From positions 186,001 to 250,000 of the forward strand of contig MU119244.1 of the NCBI GenBank assembly GCA_014904845.1: a stretch of 64,000 nucleotides of DNA, written 5' to 3'. Positions 10,732 to 22,140 of the stretch are shown here, one piece after another. The position numbers and the translations under genes were made by a program. Positions within the stretch are counted from its first letter, which is position 1. Each line of letters starts with the position of its first letter. The stretch comes from Acephala macrosclerotiorum. Lineage: Eukaryota; Ascomycota; Leotiomycetes; Helotiales; Mollisiaceae. A model generated the notes under the pieces. The model searched no databases. It was given only the letters and a program-made list of their open reading frames with translations, and was not told where the DNA came from.

Positions 10732-12741
10732 ATGGCCTCTATGGGAGGAGGTGGCTATCTCGATTCTGAGCCGCTCATTCGACTTGTGAAATCCTCAGGA
10801 CTACTTAACAAGCAACTACAATCCATATGTACATTTGAAGGCCTCCCAAAGCTTGGGGTCAAGGCTGATCTTCAGAGCCGAATAACAGAGAGTCAGTCTA
10901 CGCGTTCAGCCTTGTCCCTTCTTGTTCGAGCCCTAACATTCATTCTATGCTATTTTCACCTTCAGTTTTCCCACTAAACTGACGATATCTAGGAATCAAA
11001 TATTACGCCAACAGCAACAACGCCCAAGGCCTTGACCGAATGAGACAGCTTCTCAAGAATCCGAATACTGCCCCGACGACTGGATATCCGCGCGCTGAAG
11101 CAATGGCAAGCGGTTCTTCATCTGCAGCCCAGTCCCCCGCACCAGGCCTCCACAACCCATATGTGAACGCGTCGGGAGTTGGTGGCTACAACGCAGGAGG
11201 TCCCGCAATGGGGTATCGACCTATTGGGAATCCGAGTAAGCTTTTACCACGTTCTGCGGTCAGTTGGCGTTCTAATGGTGTTCTAGGAATCGAATTCAAG
11301 TCAAGTCCATACTATGAGATCCAGGAGCAACTCGGTGGTCCGGTTGTGTGTGAAGGTATGTCATATTCTTACCTGTTTCTGGAGAGTAGTGGCTAATATT
11401 ACCCCTCAGTGATGCAGCATCACCGGCATACTGTCAAAACAACTCTTAGAGTTAATGACCGACCGATCTTAAGTCGCTTGAACCTCGATCCTACACTCCG
11501 TGTAATGGTGTTCTGCTCCATGGAAGGCTCAGGCAAGCAGGACATTGCATTTCCACACCAAAGCGAGATCAAGGTCAATACAGGCGAAGTCAAGGCTAAC
11601 TTACGCGGTCTGAAGAACAAGCCCGGTTCTACCAGGCCTGTTGATATAACTAAGGAGCTGCGTCTCAACCCCTCCCACTATGGGAATACGGTGGAAATGA
11701 CATACGCTCTCACTTCCAAGGTAGATGGAAACGTTGCTCAAGTTTGTTGCTTTAACTCCCTTGCTCACTTACATTTTCTTCACCATCGCGTCTTTCCCTT
11801 TGCACCGCAGGTTAGTATTTGTCCACTAACCTGATGTAGAAATTCTACCTCAACCTATACGTGGTCAAGGCCATACCTGTCACAGATCTCGTGAAGCAGC
11901 TGGAGGCTGGCAAGCGAATTACTGAGAAATCAGTCATCGATGAGAGTAAGGATTCCTTCTAATGGCAAAGAGATAAAAGACTAACGCTGTCCCAGTGCTC
12001 AACAAAGCCCGCGATGCTGATATCGTGACAACGGCCTCAGTTCTGTCACTCAAGTGCCCTCTATCAACTCTGAGAATTGATCTACCATGTCGATCAATCG
12101 CTTGTAGGCATAATCAGTGCTTTGACGCAACATCATATCTGCAGTTGCAGGAGCAGGGTCCTACGTGGCTATGTCCAATATGCAACAATCCAGCTCTTTT
12201 CGAGTCGTTGGCTGTTGACGAGTAAGTCACATGTGGTTTGGCTGCAAGCAGTTGCTAATCTGTTAAAAGATACGTGAAGAACATCTTGAAAAGCACTTCA
12301 AAGTCGGTCGATCAGGTTACCATACAACCAGATGCAAAGTGGGAGCTACACACCAGAAAGGAGCCTGTCAACCCCTCTCGGTCTAGCGGTGTCGCGAGTG
12401 ACTCTGACGACGACCTCATCGAAATCACCAAATCAGGAGATAGTATTCGAATGAGTGCCCCTCGGTCTTTCAAGACACCAGTATCGATGGCGTCACAATC
12501 TCGAGAACCTTCAGCCTCTTCCGGACTGCCACGAGATCCTCCAAGTACTGGCTCGACGAGTCAGAAACGCACCATCTCAGCCGTCATTGACCTCACATCA
12601 AGTGGAGACGAAGACGACGAGCCGATTGCCAGACCTCCAAAGCGGCCGATGATAAATGGATATGGCACACCTTCGAACGTACCAACATACAGACCCGCAC
12701 CCTTGCCACCTGTGAACGGTTTTCCTCCTCGTCCTATCTGA
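10732..12741 (+). CDS. SIZ1: SIZ/PIAS-type E3 SUMO-protein ligase
   Basis: SUMO E3 ligase that recruits the charged E2 Ubc9 and directs SUMO to nuclear substrates. Exons: 10732-10891, 10993-11235, 11287-11355, 11410-11720, 11840-11945, 11996-12221, 12270-12741, about 528 residues. An N-terminal SAP domain (LIRLVKSSGLLNKQLQSICT, LPKLGVKADLQSRI) is followed by a PINIT domain (FKSSPYYEIQEQLGGPVVCE through FYLNLYVVKAIPVTDLVKQL). The SP-RING is at about residues 315-360 (LKCPLSTLRIDLPCRSIAC, HNQCFDATSYLQLQ, WLCPICN). An acidic patch followed by SGDSIRM and a Pro-rich tail resemble SUMO-interacting regions. The exon 4 donor could instead be at 11742 (GTTTGT), adding seven residues; both keep phase. 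Confidence 0.93.
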
Positions 12742-13672
12742 TTCGTTGTTCTTTTATTTCCCCTTATGCTTACCACGATTGCGCCCTTGTATGATAGTTT
12801 ATGATTCCCAGGGCTTATGAGGTGTTACTCGCAAAGATACTGGCATGGAACGGAGTTACTCGAAGGTGTCTCGGCGAAGCTGGGTTAGCGGGTCCTTGCT
12901 TACGATTTGCTTCGGTTGTGCATAAGATGGTGTGCGAATTCGACAGAAGGTCGGACTTTGCAAAAGGCAAATTCGTTGCTTTGGGAAATCATGATGACTC
13001 TGGCATTTAGTCAGGTGTCACCAACCATGTGTCTAAGGACTTTATGTATGTAGAGGAATCATGATTCTTTACAAAAGGTTTGTATGCCCTCAAGTGGTGA
13101 GTGTGATGCAAATTGAGAGTGGGACCTTTCCGGTGCGACTAGATTAGACCTTGTGACACATTTGCTAAGAGAGGAACTTTTTTCGCCCATATATACCCGA
13201 GCATTTGAAGTTACTGGTGTTAAAACAGCTTTCTGCGAAAACAAGTCATTGTACACTTATCGGAGAACACAAGCTCTTCCCTTCACGCTATGCCAACCAG
13301 CTTCAGACGAGTACAACCAACTCACTCCAAAGAGACCGTCCCGCTTCCGTAAGTCCGCTCAAATCCTTCCCCGCCGAGTTATTCTAACTTCGCCGCCTGC
13401 TTCAACGATGTTCCTCTACTTGCAACGAATATTAATCACTTGCCTCCCACAGTTTCGATGGCATGTCTTCAGAACGAACGTTTACCTTCCACATATCCTC
13501 CTACCATATTCTATCCCCTCAGCATGTGTTCGCCACCCAAAACTAACAATCGACTCCCTCCACTCACCCTACCACATCCCCGCATAATGACACCCTCGCC
13601 CTCCCTGACCCGGAAATCGATCTCGAAAAGACGACGAATCTCTGAGATCCCGGACACTCACTGGCATCCTTA
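12742..13672. other. Intergenic stretch after SIZ1
   Basis: This 931-bp stretch holds the SIZ1 3' region and the 3' flank of the small minus-strand gene. Open frames here (for example 12801-13010, 13153-13587) show no domain and no conserved composition. From 13260 on, the plus strand is CT-rich. I see no gene. Confidence 0.4.
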
Positions 13673-13981
13673 TTAGTCTGCCAGAATTCAACATTGATTT
13701 CGGAACAGCTACTTACCAGGAAGCTCTCTGCCAGGCGTAGGCGGCAATTCAGGATCAGACCTATAATCTATCTCATCAAGCCAAGGCCGAACTTTATAAC
13801 TGGCGATCTCGGAAACAGACGTGCGAAGGCCTTGAATCCTCCTAGTTTCGATGTCTTCGAGTGTTGCTAGCCAGTGGGGATAGCGCCTTGTGGCTCGGCA
13901 GTGGGAAACTAGTTCGTTCCATTCGGTTTGGCGGCGGAGTTCTGAGGATGGGGTTCGTTTGTGACGGAAGCAGAAGGGCAT
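13673..13981 (-). CDS. Small hypothetical protein, 89 residues
   Basis: A possible small gene in two exons, 13717-13981 and 13673-13677, joined over a short intron with GTAAGT donor and GCAG acceptor; the stop follows directly. The product starts MPFCFRHKRTPSSELRRQTE and is rich in Arg, Trp and Tyr (EWNELVSHCRATRRYPHWLA). It has no signal peptide or membrane segment and no family I recognise. The open frame extends upstream to 14335, but that part is Pro/Ser-rich and low complexity, so I take the Met at 13981 as the start. If unspliced, it ends at 13709. Confidence 0.45.
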
Positions 13982-15775
13982 TTTTGAGGGTTTGGTTGTG
14001 GTGCTGGGAGGAGAGGAGAGTTGGTTGATGGGGTGGAAAAAAGTGTTGGTCTCAGGTTGGATGGTTTTGATAATGAGTGAGATGATAGAGCTTAGATAGA
14101 GAATAGTCTTGTGGGAGACGAAGTGATGTTTGTCTGTTGGAGTACTTGGATGTTGGATTGGTGAACAAGGAGTGGAAACGGAAGGTGGTGAGGTGGGTGG
14201 GAAAGAAGGAGGTCCTTGGTACTCCTGCCTTGTAGATACATTGAAATTAGATGAACAGTAAGCATCTCTGTATACTATTTTTTTCGAGATCTCTTTTCTT
14301 GAACGGTAGGGGATGTCCCTTCTCTGCTGAGGCATTCTGCTGTGGTCCTAGGCCCAGCCTACGATGCCCTCTCCCAGTTGCTCCACGAGCTAGCAGACGT
14401 CTGCCAGCAGAGTGATCTTCTGCTGCTCTTGCTGATCGAACTAGAGAAGGTAAGTTGGTTCGTCCCTTGGGGGATGGTACATTAGTCGATAATAGCAGAA
14501 ATAGTCGATGCTAATACTGCTCAGGTCACCCACCGACACAATCCTACGAAGCCCAACACCTTTCACATCGATTCCAACGATGTCTTCGATCATACTACAG
14601 GCATTCAGCAGTATACAGGAGGCAATCGGCAATCGGCAGGATATAAAGTAGGGTGGTGCGAGAGGGAGGATAAGGACAAGAAGGGCGATCGCTGGCATCT
14701 GCTACACATCTTCATACAAAGTTCTATAGCCTCTAGACTCTCGAATAGCATCTGTTTCCGAGCTTGCTATCATGCGCCTCTCATCTATGCCATGACGCAT
14801 CAAGCAATCATCGCTGTCGTTCTCTCTAGCCCTCGATGTGTCCCTCCACCTGTCAATTTGAGTGATATATTCGATGGACTTGATGATCTGGTTGATTGAT
14901 TAAGGTGGTAAGATCTAGCTAGGTGCGGGGACATTATATCCATTGCAGTGCTTACTCAGCACTAGAACCACTCGAAAGTCTAATACCACCGAGCGACCGT
15001 TAACATCTGCCGACATATTTAACTGTTACAAAAGGTATTTAATCACATTCGAAAAGTTTCAACATACTTATCTACGATATTCACGTCCATTACAAGTCAC
15101 CAGAGGTCATACATAGAGCGCGGCATCATATCCCAAAAGGTGTGTAGGAGAGAGAGGTTTAGTCGCTTTAAATTGGGACACGTGATGCTGTAAACTAGTT
15201 TCATGATCTGCGATCACAACCAATAGTGTGCGAGCATCCTGCAAATGTCGCAAACAGCCCCAGAGAAAGATCCCGTCGTGCATACAAACGACGGGAGCCT
15301 CCATTTTAAGCTTAAATTACCCCTGAAATCATAAATGGGGGGATAGGACTTCATGTTCAGATATCCCATCGACTGTTGTGCGTATTCTGCGAGTTTACAC
15401 TCGCTTCGTGAAAATGATGTTCAAGAGGTTCGCGAATTTCCATTGGCTAAATCCACAACACTAAGATCAGTGATTCGCGAGCACTTTCGTATCCCGCCCA
15501 ACTATAGGTATCTCGGCTTGGCCCCCAACTTTTCGGATTCTCTCCCCACAGCAGTGGGAGCTGGCTTCATGCAGACCACTATACCCTCGACACCTCTCAC
15601 CCCACATTTTGTTGGTCCGGAAAGACCTTAAAGATAGTGCGGTATCACGATAAAAGCCCGGTGGAACGACACCACATGATAAAAGAACGGCTCCTGGGGT
15701 ATGAGTTTAAAGTGCCTACCCTCTTCTCTCGAGGTTAACTTGGGCGCATCCTTCGAAACTGGACGTCCTCCATGA
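13982..15775. other. Gene-poor stretch
   Basis: About 1.8 kb in which I find no recognisable coding sequence on either strand. The first 400 bp read as pyrimidine-rich on the minus strand and may be the leader of the small gene at 13.7-14.0 kb. Confidence 0.4.
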
Positions 15776-15905
15776 CGATCGAACTTGGCGCTGGCCTGGA
15801 GTGCGAGAACTCCGGGGGACCGACAGTTGGTGAAGTCCATAAACTATGAACCGTGATCCAGACACGACCGAAACTGGCGCTGGCTTGGAGTGCGAGAACT
15901 CCGGG
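15776..15905. repeat. Two direct copies of a 41-bp element
   Basis: The segment 15776-15816 recurs at 15865-15905 with 37 of 41 bases equal; three of the four differences are C/T. The core shared by both is GGCGCTGG, then C or T, then TGGAGTGCGAGAACTCCGGG. The copies are 89 bp apart. Within each, GAGTGCGAGAACTC is partly self-complementary. No coding frame explains the repeat. Confidence 0.8.
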
Positions 15906-16115
15906 CGTCGATCACAAGACGTTAAACAGCCAATTCCTGTGCATCTTTCCACGATGTAAAATTGGAGGTCACCTTCTCCATAACGCGGGTAATGCTGTCT
16001 ACTCATGACATTAACTGGGCATCTCTCTGAGATGGTACATAGTAAGTTGGCTGCGGGTTTCTTACTGTGCGAGCATGCACTCTGTCTGTGACTTAGCCCT
16101 CTTCCTCTTTCTGTT

Positions 16116-16139
16116 TTCTCTCTCTCTCTCTGTCTCTCA
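16116..16139. repeat. CT microsatellite
   Basis: A (TC)n tract with one G interruption, in a CT-rich stretch that runs from about 16096. Confidence 0.8.
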
Positions 16140-19100
16140 TCAATCCTCTCGATGGTGAAAATGAGAGCTCTTCGCTGGCGTCGTGAATATGTGGGTTCGT
16201 AGCACTGGACATCCAGTTCTGCGACGTTGTCAGGATGGTGTTTCGGGTGATGCTCTTATAGTGTTGGCGATGCTTGTAGCTACAGTGTTTCCAGGCTTTG
16301 AAGAGCCTAAATTGGTAGGCATGTGGGCGTTCTTGCTCTGATCTCAATCATCCGCCTATGTGGCCGCGAATTAGCATTCTCCCGCCGTCCTAAATGATTT
16401 CGTACCTGCTATCTAGATTTTCGGATCTTGCATCTGTTGCGATCATCTCGAAGCTTGTGCGCATGGTTCTGCATTCAGCCGATTCTACCGTGAGGCTTCG
16501 GGGTTCATTAGTATCGTGGGGTCTCTTTGCTCGAACTCAGATTCGATTCTTCGGCTTCTGCGGTCATTTCAGCTTGTGAATTTGGTTGATCGTTCTGTAC
16601 TCGCTTCATAACGAGGCAACACCCAATCATTTAATATAGAGAGGAAGGGAGTTCTGCATTTCGCTACGCCGGATACATTACACTCTCCCAAATTGAAAAA
16701 CTGCAAATAAACCTAACAGGGCAATTCCACAACAACGATTTCCGCCCTAAAGTCGAAAGATGGAAAGGGTTTATGACAGAAGCAAATATACCAGGGAAAG
16801 TCGAGCAGAGAACATGAACAGCGAGAACACATTCGGGCCTCATGGTATGGGGTGTGGTGGATCATAAGGGGATACAGAAGGGGGTCGTGGGATAGCAGGA
16901 GGACAGCACCTCTTGCTCGAACAGCTGATATCAAACAAGAGAAGGGATCGAACATTCAAAGCGGCAGGTCTGGAAAAGCGAGCGAAGACAGGTGTAAATA
17001 ATTGAGGGGCGAACATTCTCAACAATATCCAAGAAACAAGCCAGCTTCCTCGAAACACGAACAGAAGTCTATTGTTACCCTCCTTCAGACATTAGAATGA
17101 TAGAAAGAGGGAGTGCAAGGTTGTCGATAGCTCGGACGGTGAAGACGTCAAGAATACAAACAGACAGCGGGGGAGGGGGCCGCGGAAGCAGTGGAGACTT
17201 TGTAGATATAGCATGTGCATGATTTCAAACGATCCTGCAATCTTGTTGGATTCTGGCTCAAAAGAACTCTGAAGGATAGCATTTTCGTGAAGGCCTTGAC
17301 ATATACCACAAGGAAAGGTTCAAAGACCTTCGGCTCGGTGGTTCATTGGACAGCAGAAGTACTGCATGACCCTCTGCCTATTCGTACAAGTCTCCGAGGC
17401 AAGATCCAGGATCATCACAGCCCTACTGTTGTGCGTAAACTTCGGCGGGTAAATGCGCTGGGATCCTGTGGATTGATTGTCCAAGGTGCTCTGAGTGGGC
17501 ATCAGGAACACAACATAGCTTTCTGGAGTTTTGGAATGATGATAGGTTGATACTTATTTTCCGCTGATGCGGGCTCAATTTTGGGGCACTGTCGAGGGGA
17601 TTGGTCGTTGTTCTGTAATTATAGGGTAATGGAAGTCAATATGATCTCGTCACAAACGGTAAGAACAAGACACGAAGATATTAATCAATTCTTCGATTCC
17701 TAGTCTAATCTTACACAAACCTTGCCTTGCCCTAATGATTTACCATGACCTACCTCATGTGGATACCGGACTGAGTATGCTATATCTGCCAGGCCGTCGA
17801 TGGACTGGAAGGGCGAGTTGATGGGCATTATGAAGGGGAGGTTGGATTTCCGAGAGACATGGCAGCGCCGGGCTTGATGCTCTTGCACTTCTTTTCGATA
17901 CAGCCCTGCTATGTATGCGCTGAATAAATCTGGCCTTCTTGCCATACCAGCAGGGAGAGTTGAGACAGGGTACGAGCTGAACTCTGACATGTTGTAGGGT
18001 ATGTGTGCTTATTGTAGGCCAGCTGAAAACGTCCTTGGTGTTGTCAGAAGAGGCGGGATATGATAGCGGTTGTTGTCCGATGTACAGTTTCGAAGCTTGG
18101 CACGGCGCATTCGAGGTTGTTGGACCTTGTAGACTTGTAGAGGGAACAGCTTCAACGGTAGTAATGATCTGTGCCTCTCCGCTAGGACATCTTGAGGGTA
18201 GTTCGAATGGTATCGCGTGTAGACACTATAGCTATGTCAGCAAAGATAAATGATTACTGATGATTCGGTATTCAAAAATCCACGGGATTGATGAACACAA
18301 AGTATGATGCGTTCAATTATCGAGACTTGAATTCGACGACAAATTACCAGGAGCTTCGGACGCGTAGATTCGAGATACGTTATGGCAATGAATCCTGCTC
18401 CTTGCATAATTGACGGTTCTTCTGCGGAATGCACCCAAGAGGAAGGCAGGGTGATCAAGGAGTTTTAATTGCAGTGCAAGATGTTTTAATCGTCGAGAAT
18501 TGCTCGTCATTCGAGGTTACGGGGGCAATCGAATTCTAGGTCGAATGTCAAGTCGAAGAATGCGTGGATAAAGACCTCCACCTGTGCCAACGCGTCGTTG
18601 GTGATGTATCCAGAGTAAGCTACCTTTTCCAGCCCTTTATCACGTCGCACACGGCCAAAGCTTTGTGCAAATTAAGGGAGTGGTGATGTACGTCGCACTA
18701 AGACTAGTACCCGGCATCTTGCTGCCAGCGGTAGGCAAGGCGTCTCGGGAAGTGATAGACATGGGGCACGATGAGAGACCAGGTCCCCAGTCTGGCATGT
18801 CTCAAATGTCTGTAACCAAGTCAGTTGCGCTGCCACTCCTGAGAAATTCGAAATCACACGTACAATGACTAGTGAAAGATGGCAGATATAGTGAGAGGAG
18901 CTTGTTCGGTGGCACAAATTCTGCAGCCATTGCTTCGAGCGGGAAACGCGCAGGGCGATGAACAGCGAGGGTAGTCTGAAGTCGAGACGGTTGTTTGGGG
19001 ATGAGATTGATGTCGTGACGCGTCGTGATTCGGTGGATCAAGAAGCGAGGTCTTTGGCACTCGAGAGTTATGTATGGACAGCCTCCTGGTTTTAACTGGG

Positions 19101-19729
19101 AATGAAATGAATATGCTGGAACCGCAGCTGTCCGCCTCAGAGCGAGCAAGAGAGCGAGTAAAAGAGATCATTGCCATCAAGGTCTTCGCTGGGGACTCTA
19201 GTACAGAGGCCAACCTTACTTTCACCAACATCTACGCCACTTCGAGATTACCGAGCCTTGCTTTAGAATCTCTGCCGGGGATATCAGAGATCTTTATAAT
19301 CGAGATCCTTTCGCCATGAGCGTGGAGCGTGGAGGCTCGACTGCCGTTTGTGCTAATATAGGGTTGGCCACCCATTCACCACATCTCGAACATGGGGCCA
19401 ACGGCTCTGTCCTTGAACTTTCTGGCTGGCATCTTCCCTCCGAGGGCCGGCGCACAGAGGGTGCCTTAGTTCTTCGAAGGAGGGCCGACGCCGGCGCTTG
19501 TCACATGGAAAGTCTTATTCGTAGTTTTCGAGGATAGGGTACAAACCATGAAGGACGGGTGTGATGAGGACTATGAGACGAACTGTCCTGTTCCAGTCCT
19601 GACTGCAGTCTAGTGTCATCAAATGATAGAGATGAGGAGAGGCAGTAAGTAGGACCGGCCGTTTCTCAACCTCTGAAGATGTCTATTCGGCATAAGCCAC
19701 ACGGGTTGGCGATGTCGACGGGATGACTG
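16140..19729. other. Long gene-poor stretch
   Basis: About 3.6 kb without a supportable gene. Base composition is close to even, so it is not a strongly AT-rich RIP block. At 19438-19499 a short GC-rich motif (GAGGGCCG followed by GCGC) occurs twice. Open frames of up to 120 codons here (for example 18869-19231 minus) are Ser/Pro/Arg-rich without domains. Confidence 0.4.
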
Positions 19730-20990
19730 GTGGAGTCAAGAGACCTTAAGGCCCTCAGCGATTTTGACTTCTCACTCACAAATCTGGAGTTCACGCCTTG
19801 GAACGTCGAATTGGGTCGGATGATTTGGGATGCAGACGTTAAGGCATGGGAAACCCACTTTCAAAAGTTCCTCCGTGCCTCGACGCCATGGTGGAAATTC
19901 CCACTTGGCCCAGTGCCCTTCTACTGCGTGTTACATGAACGTTAGCTGCAGCAGTGGCGAGGGTGACAGAAAATACCGCGGGTCCTGACCATGAGTTTAT
20001 AGACGAAGGTGGGGAGTTCATTAAGAGTGTTTGAGAGATCCTAAAGGAAGATGAAAGAGGCGATGAGTTTCAGGGACTAGTACAACGACGACTGAAAGGG
20101 GGGTTCAACAGGACCATGTTATAAGCACACAGTAGGTTTGAGCCGGCCCACTTTTAAATGAATCGCTCCAGCTGACACCAACTTAGGAGGCGGAGCAATT
20201 GAAGTTCGAAGTAAAGTCTACAATAGCTATTCGCCGGAACATGTCGACTTTGTTAGATCCACAAGAGACTCTAACTCCGAATGCTCGAAATATCTTGCCT
20301 CCAGTGAGCCAAGCTTCCCCGTACAACAGTGGACGAGGAGCCGAATGCCAGCCAACCTGCCAAACGTCGGTAGCACTTGCTACTTGTCCACGGCAATCCA
20401 GGTCCTCGATCACATCTCAGAGCTGTGAGAGCTTTTGAGCAAAGGGAGGATATTGTTCAAGCCACAGACGGGAAGAGGAAGTTCGAAGGGCATAGCAGAG
20501 AAGTTCTATGAATATAGAATCATAATCACTGCAATTCAAAGGATATTCGAAGCCCTGTTGAGAGTTGGGGTAAGACTCGAAGCAAGGACGATGTAAGACT
20601 TAACGGTTTGTACTGCCACAGTCTGAGATTGCATAGGTAGTCGCTAATTCCGAGTAGAACTCTCTCATGACCCTAGATATCGACTTCGGGTACCATACGG
20701 CAGATACTAGCGAGGCCTTCCATCACATCCTCGTCGGTTCCATGGACCGGGGAGCGCACCCCTCCAACTCTTTGCGGGCTGCCTTCGATGGTTGCGTCTC
20801 GAGCAGAACCGAACTACCAAAAGCTGATCAAGACGGCGCGTCGCATTGGAGCGCCTTCATTGCGGGAAGCAAGGCATCTCTATGTACCAATACGCTTGGG
20901 ATCCAGACATTGCTGGAATTGGAATGTCCGAATGAGTGCTGTGGCACTATCAGCAGGCAATTCTGTTCCCCAACCTTATGTCTCACGTGA
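19730..20990 (+). pseudogene. Decayed ubiquitin-specific protease (USP)-like gene
   Basis: Three blocks look like pieces of one peptidase C19 (USP) gene. Block 1 (19730-19945) reads DFDFSLTNLEFTPWNVELG and WDADVKAWETHFQKFL. Block 2 (20162-20580) reads MPANLPNVGSTCYLSTAIQV, close to the USP Cys box (NxGxTCYxNxxxQ), then LDHISEL and, after an in-frame TGA at 20426-20428, KFYEYRIIITAIQRIFEALL. Block 3 (from 20667, another frame) has ADTSEAFHHILVGS, like the QQDxxEF box. Many stops lie between blocks 1 and 2, and no His box was found. The TGA could come from CGA by C-to-T. USP identity rests on two short motifs, so it is an inference. Confidence 0.45.
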
Positions 20991-21079
20991 GCAGCGCCGC
21001 TTTTGCTCCGGCTCGGCTCGGGCCGGGCTCGTCTTCGGCCCAGGTCTGCTCACCCCCCTATTACGCGACGCGGCGCTGC
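20991..21079. repeat. 10-bp inverted repeat around a GC-rich core
   Basis: GCAGCGCCGC at 20991-21000 is matched by its exact reverse complement GCGGCGCTGC at 21070-21079. The 69 bp between are rich in GGCTCGGGCC-like steps. This could be a small mobile-element end pair or a foldback; no target-site duplication was obvious. Confidence 0.5.
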
Positions 21080-22140
21080 CAAGAATGACCTCACTAGAAA
21101 TCATCAACTTTTAACGAGGGGCCCGAAACGGCCCCCCTCTAGCTAGGGATCTCAAATACATTACTACCTCTACTATACCGACAGGTCCGTGTAGCACCTC
21201 GTCCAATCTTTAAGTGACTGAGCCGCTACACTAATAGTGTATAAAGATTACAGTAGAATGGGTTCCAGAGTAGATCTGATTTGATTTCACTGTATGAGCC
21301 AGTTCAGCATTGCCCATAAGTTGCCATCCTAACAGTACTAGTCCTCCGTAAACCTAAATCTACATAACAAGGAGAATCGACAAAACAATCCCGTGGCCTC
21401 TCGGTCGATTTCGTGTCGTTTCCGGTACTGATAACTACCGTTACGCCATATCCCGACAAAAGGCCACATAACCAAGAACTAGGTTCTTGGCCGTTTATCA
21501 GCACTTATATGCCTTACAGGCTGCCATAGCGTCACGCGAAGCAACCGCAAATGACATTCGTGCCATCGGCCTCCGTTTCGGGCCAAGAAGCCCGGCTGTA
21601 TGGTCGCGTGCTGGTTGCGGACCTTGTTTCGGGCTAGGGACCCTCTCCTATCACACTACAGCACAGTCCGGACTCACGCATATTCGAGTCGAACATCTCT
21701 CAAATCTCGATCCGCTGTGAAATAGCCGGTGAGAAGCCAAGAAGCCACATGAGGCTTCTCAATGTGACTGATCGTGCCATCGTAAATTATTGGAGGGTGG
21801 TAATTTATAGACAAATGAATTCTCCGGAACTGATCATATCCATCCTTTGCACTTAAGGCTTTATCTGCTTCCGGATCATCAATCTGCTTCTGTTGCTTCG
21901 TCTACAATCTCACCTGCCTCCAGGCTGACTATTGCTACTATGGCAGATTGCGGCTTCCATAGCTGAATATACAACATAAATTTGTTGCTGCTGCTTTCAG
22001 TTGTCTACCTACTGCCATTTCCCTCTCTTCTTCGCATTATCAAGTCAAACCCTTATTCTTGAAACATTCGAGACTTATTTGAATTTCCGTATCACTTGAA
22101 GTGCTCATATCGACCAAGAAAGCAGACCCAAGTGGTCTCG
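21080..22140. other. Intergenic stretch before the first Zn2Cys6 gene
   Basis: About 1.06 kb without a recognisable gene. It contains a near-perfect inverted repeat CCAAGAACTAGGTTCTTGG around 21472-21490 and a CGGGCC...AGCCCGG pair near 21578-21597. The last 200 bp should hold the promoter of the Zn2Cys6 gene. Confidence 0.4.

Noticed and set aside
13153..13587. 144-codon plus-strand frame
   Set aside because: No motif; Ser/Pro/Leu-rich composition in a CT-rich stretch and no promoter-like context.
16093..19319. Several 80-120 codon frames on both strands
   Set aside because: Overlap each other, carry no domain and have no consistent codon use.
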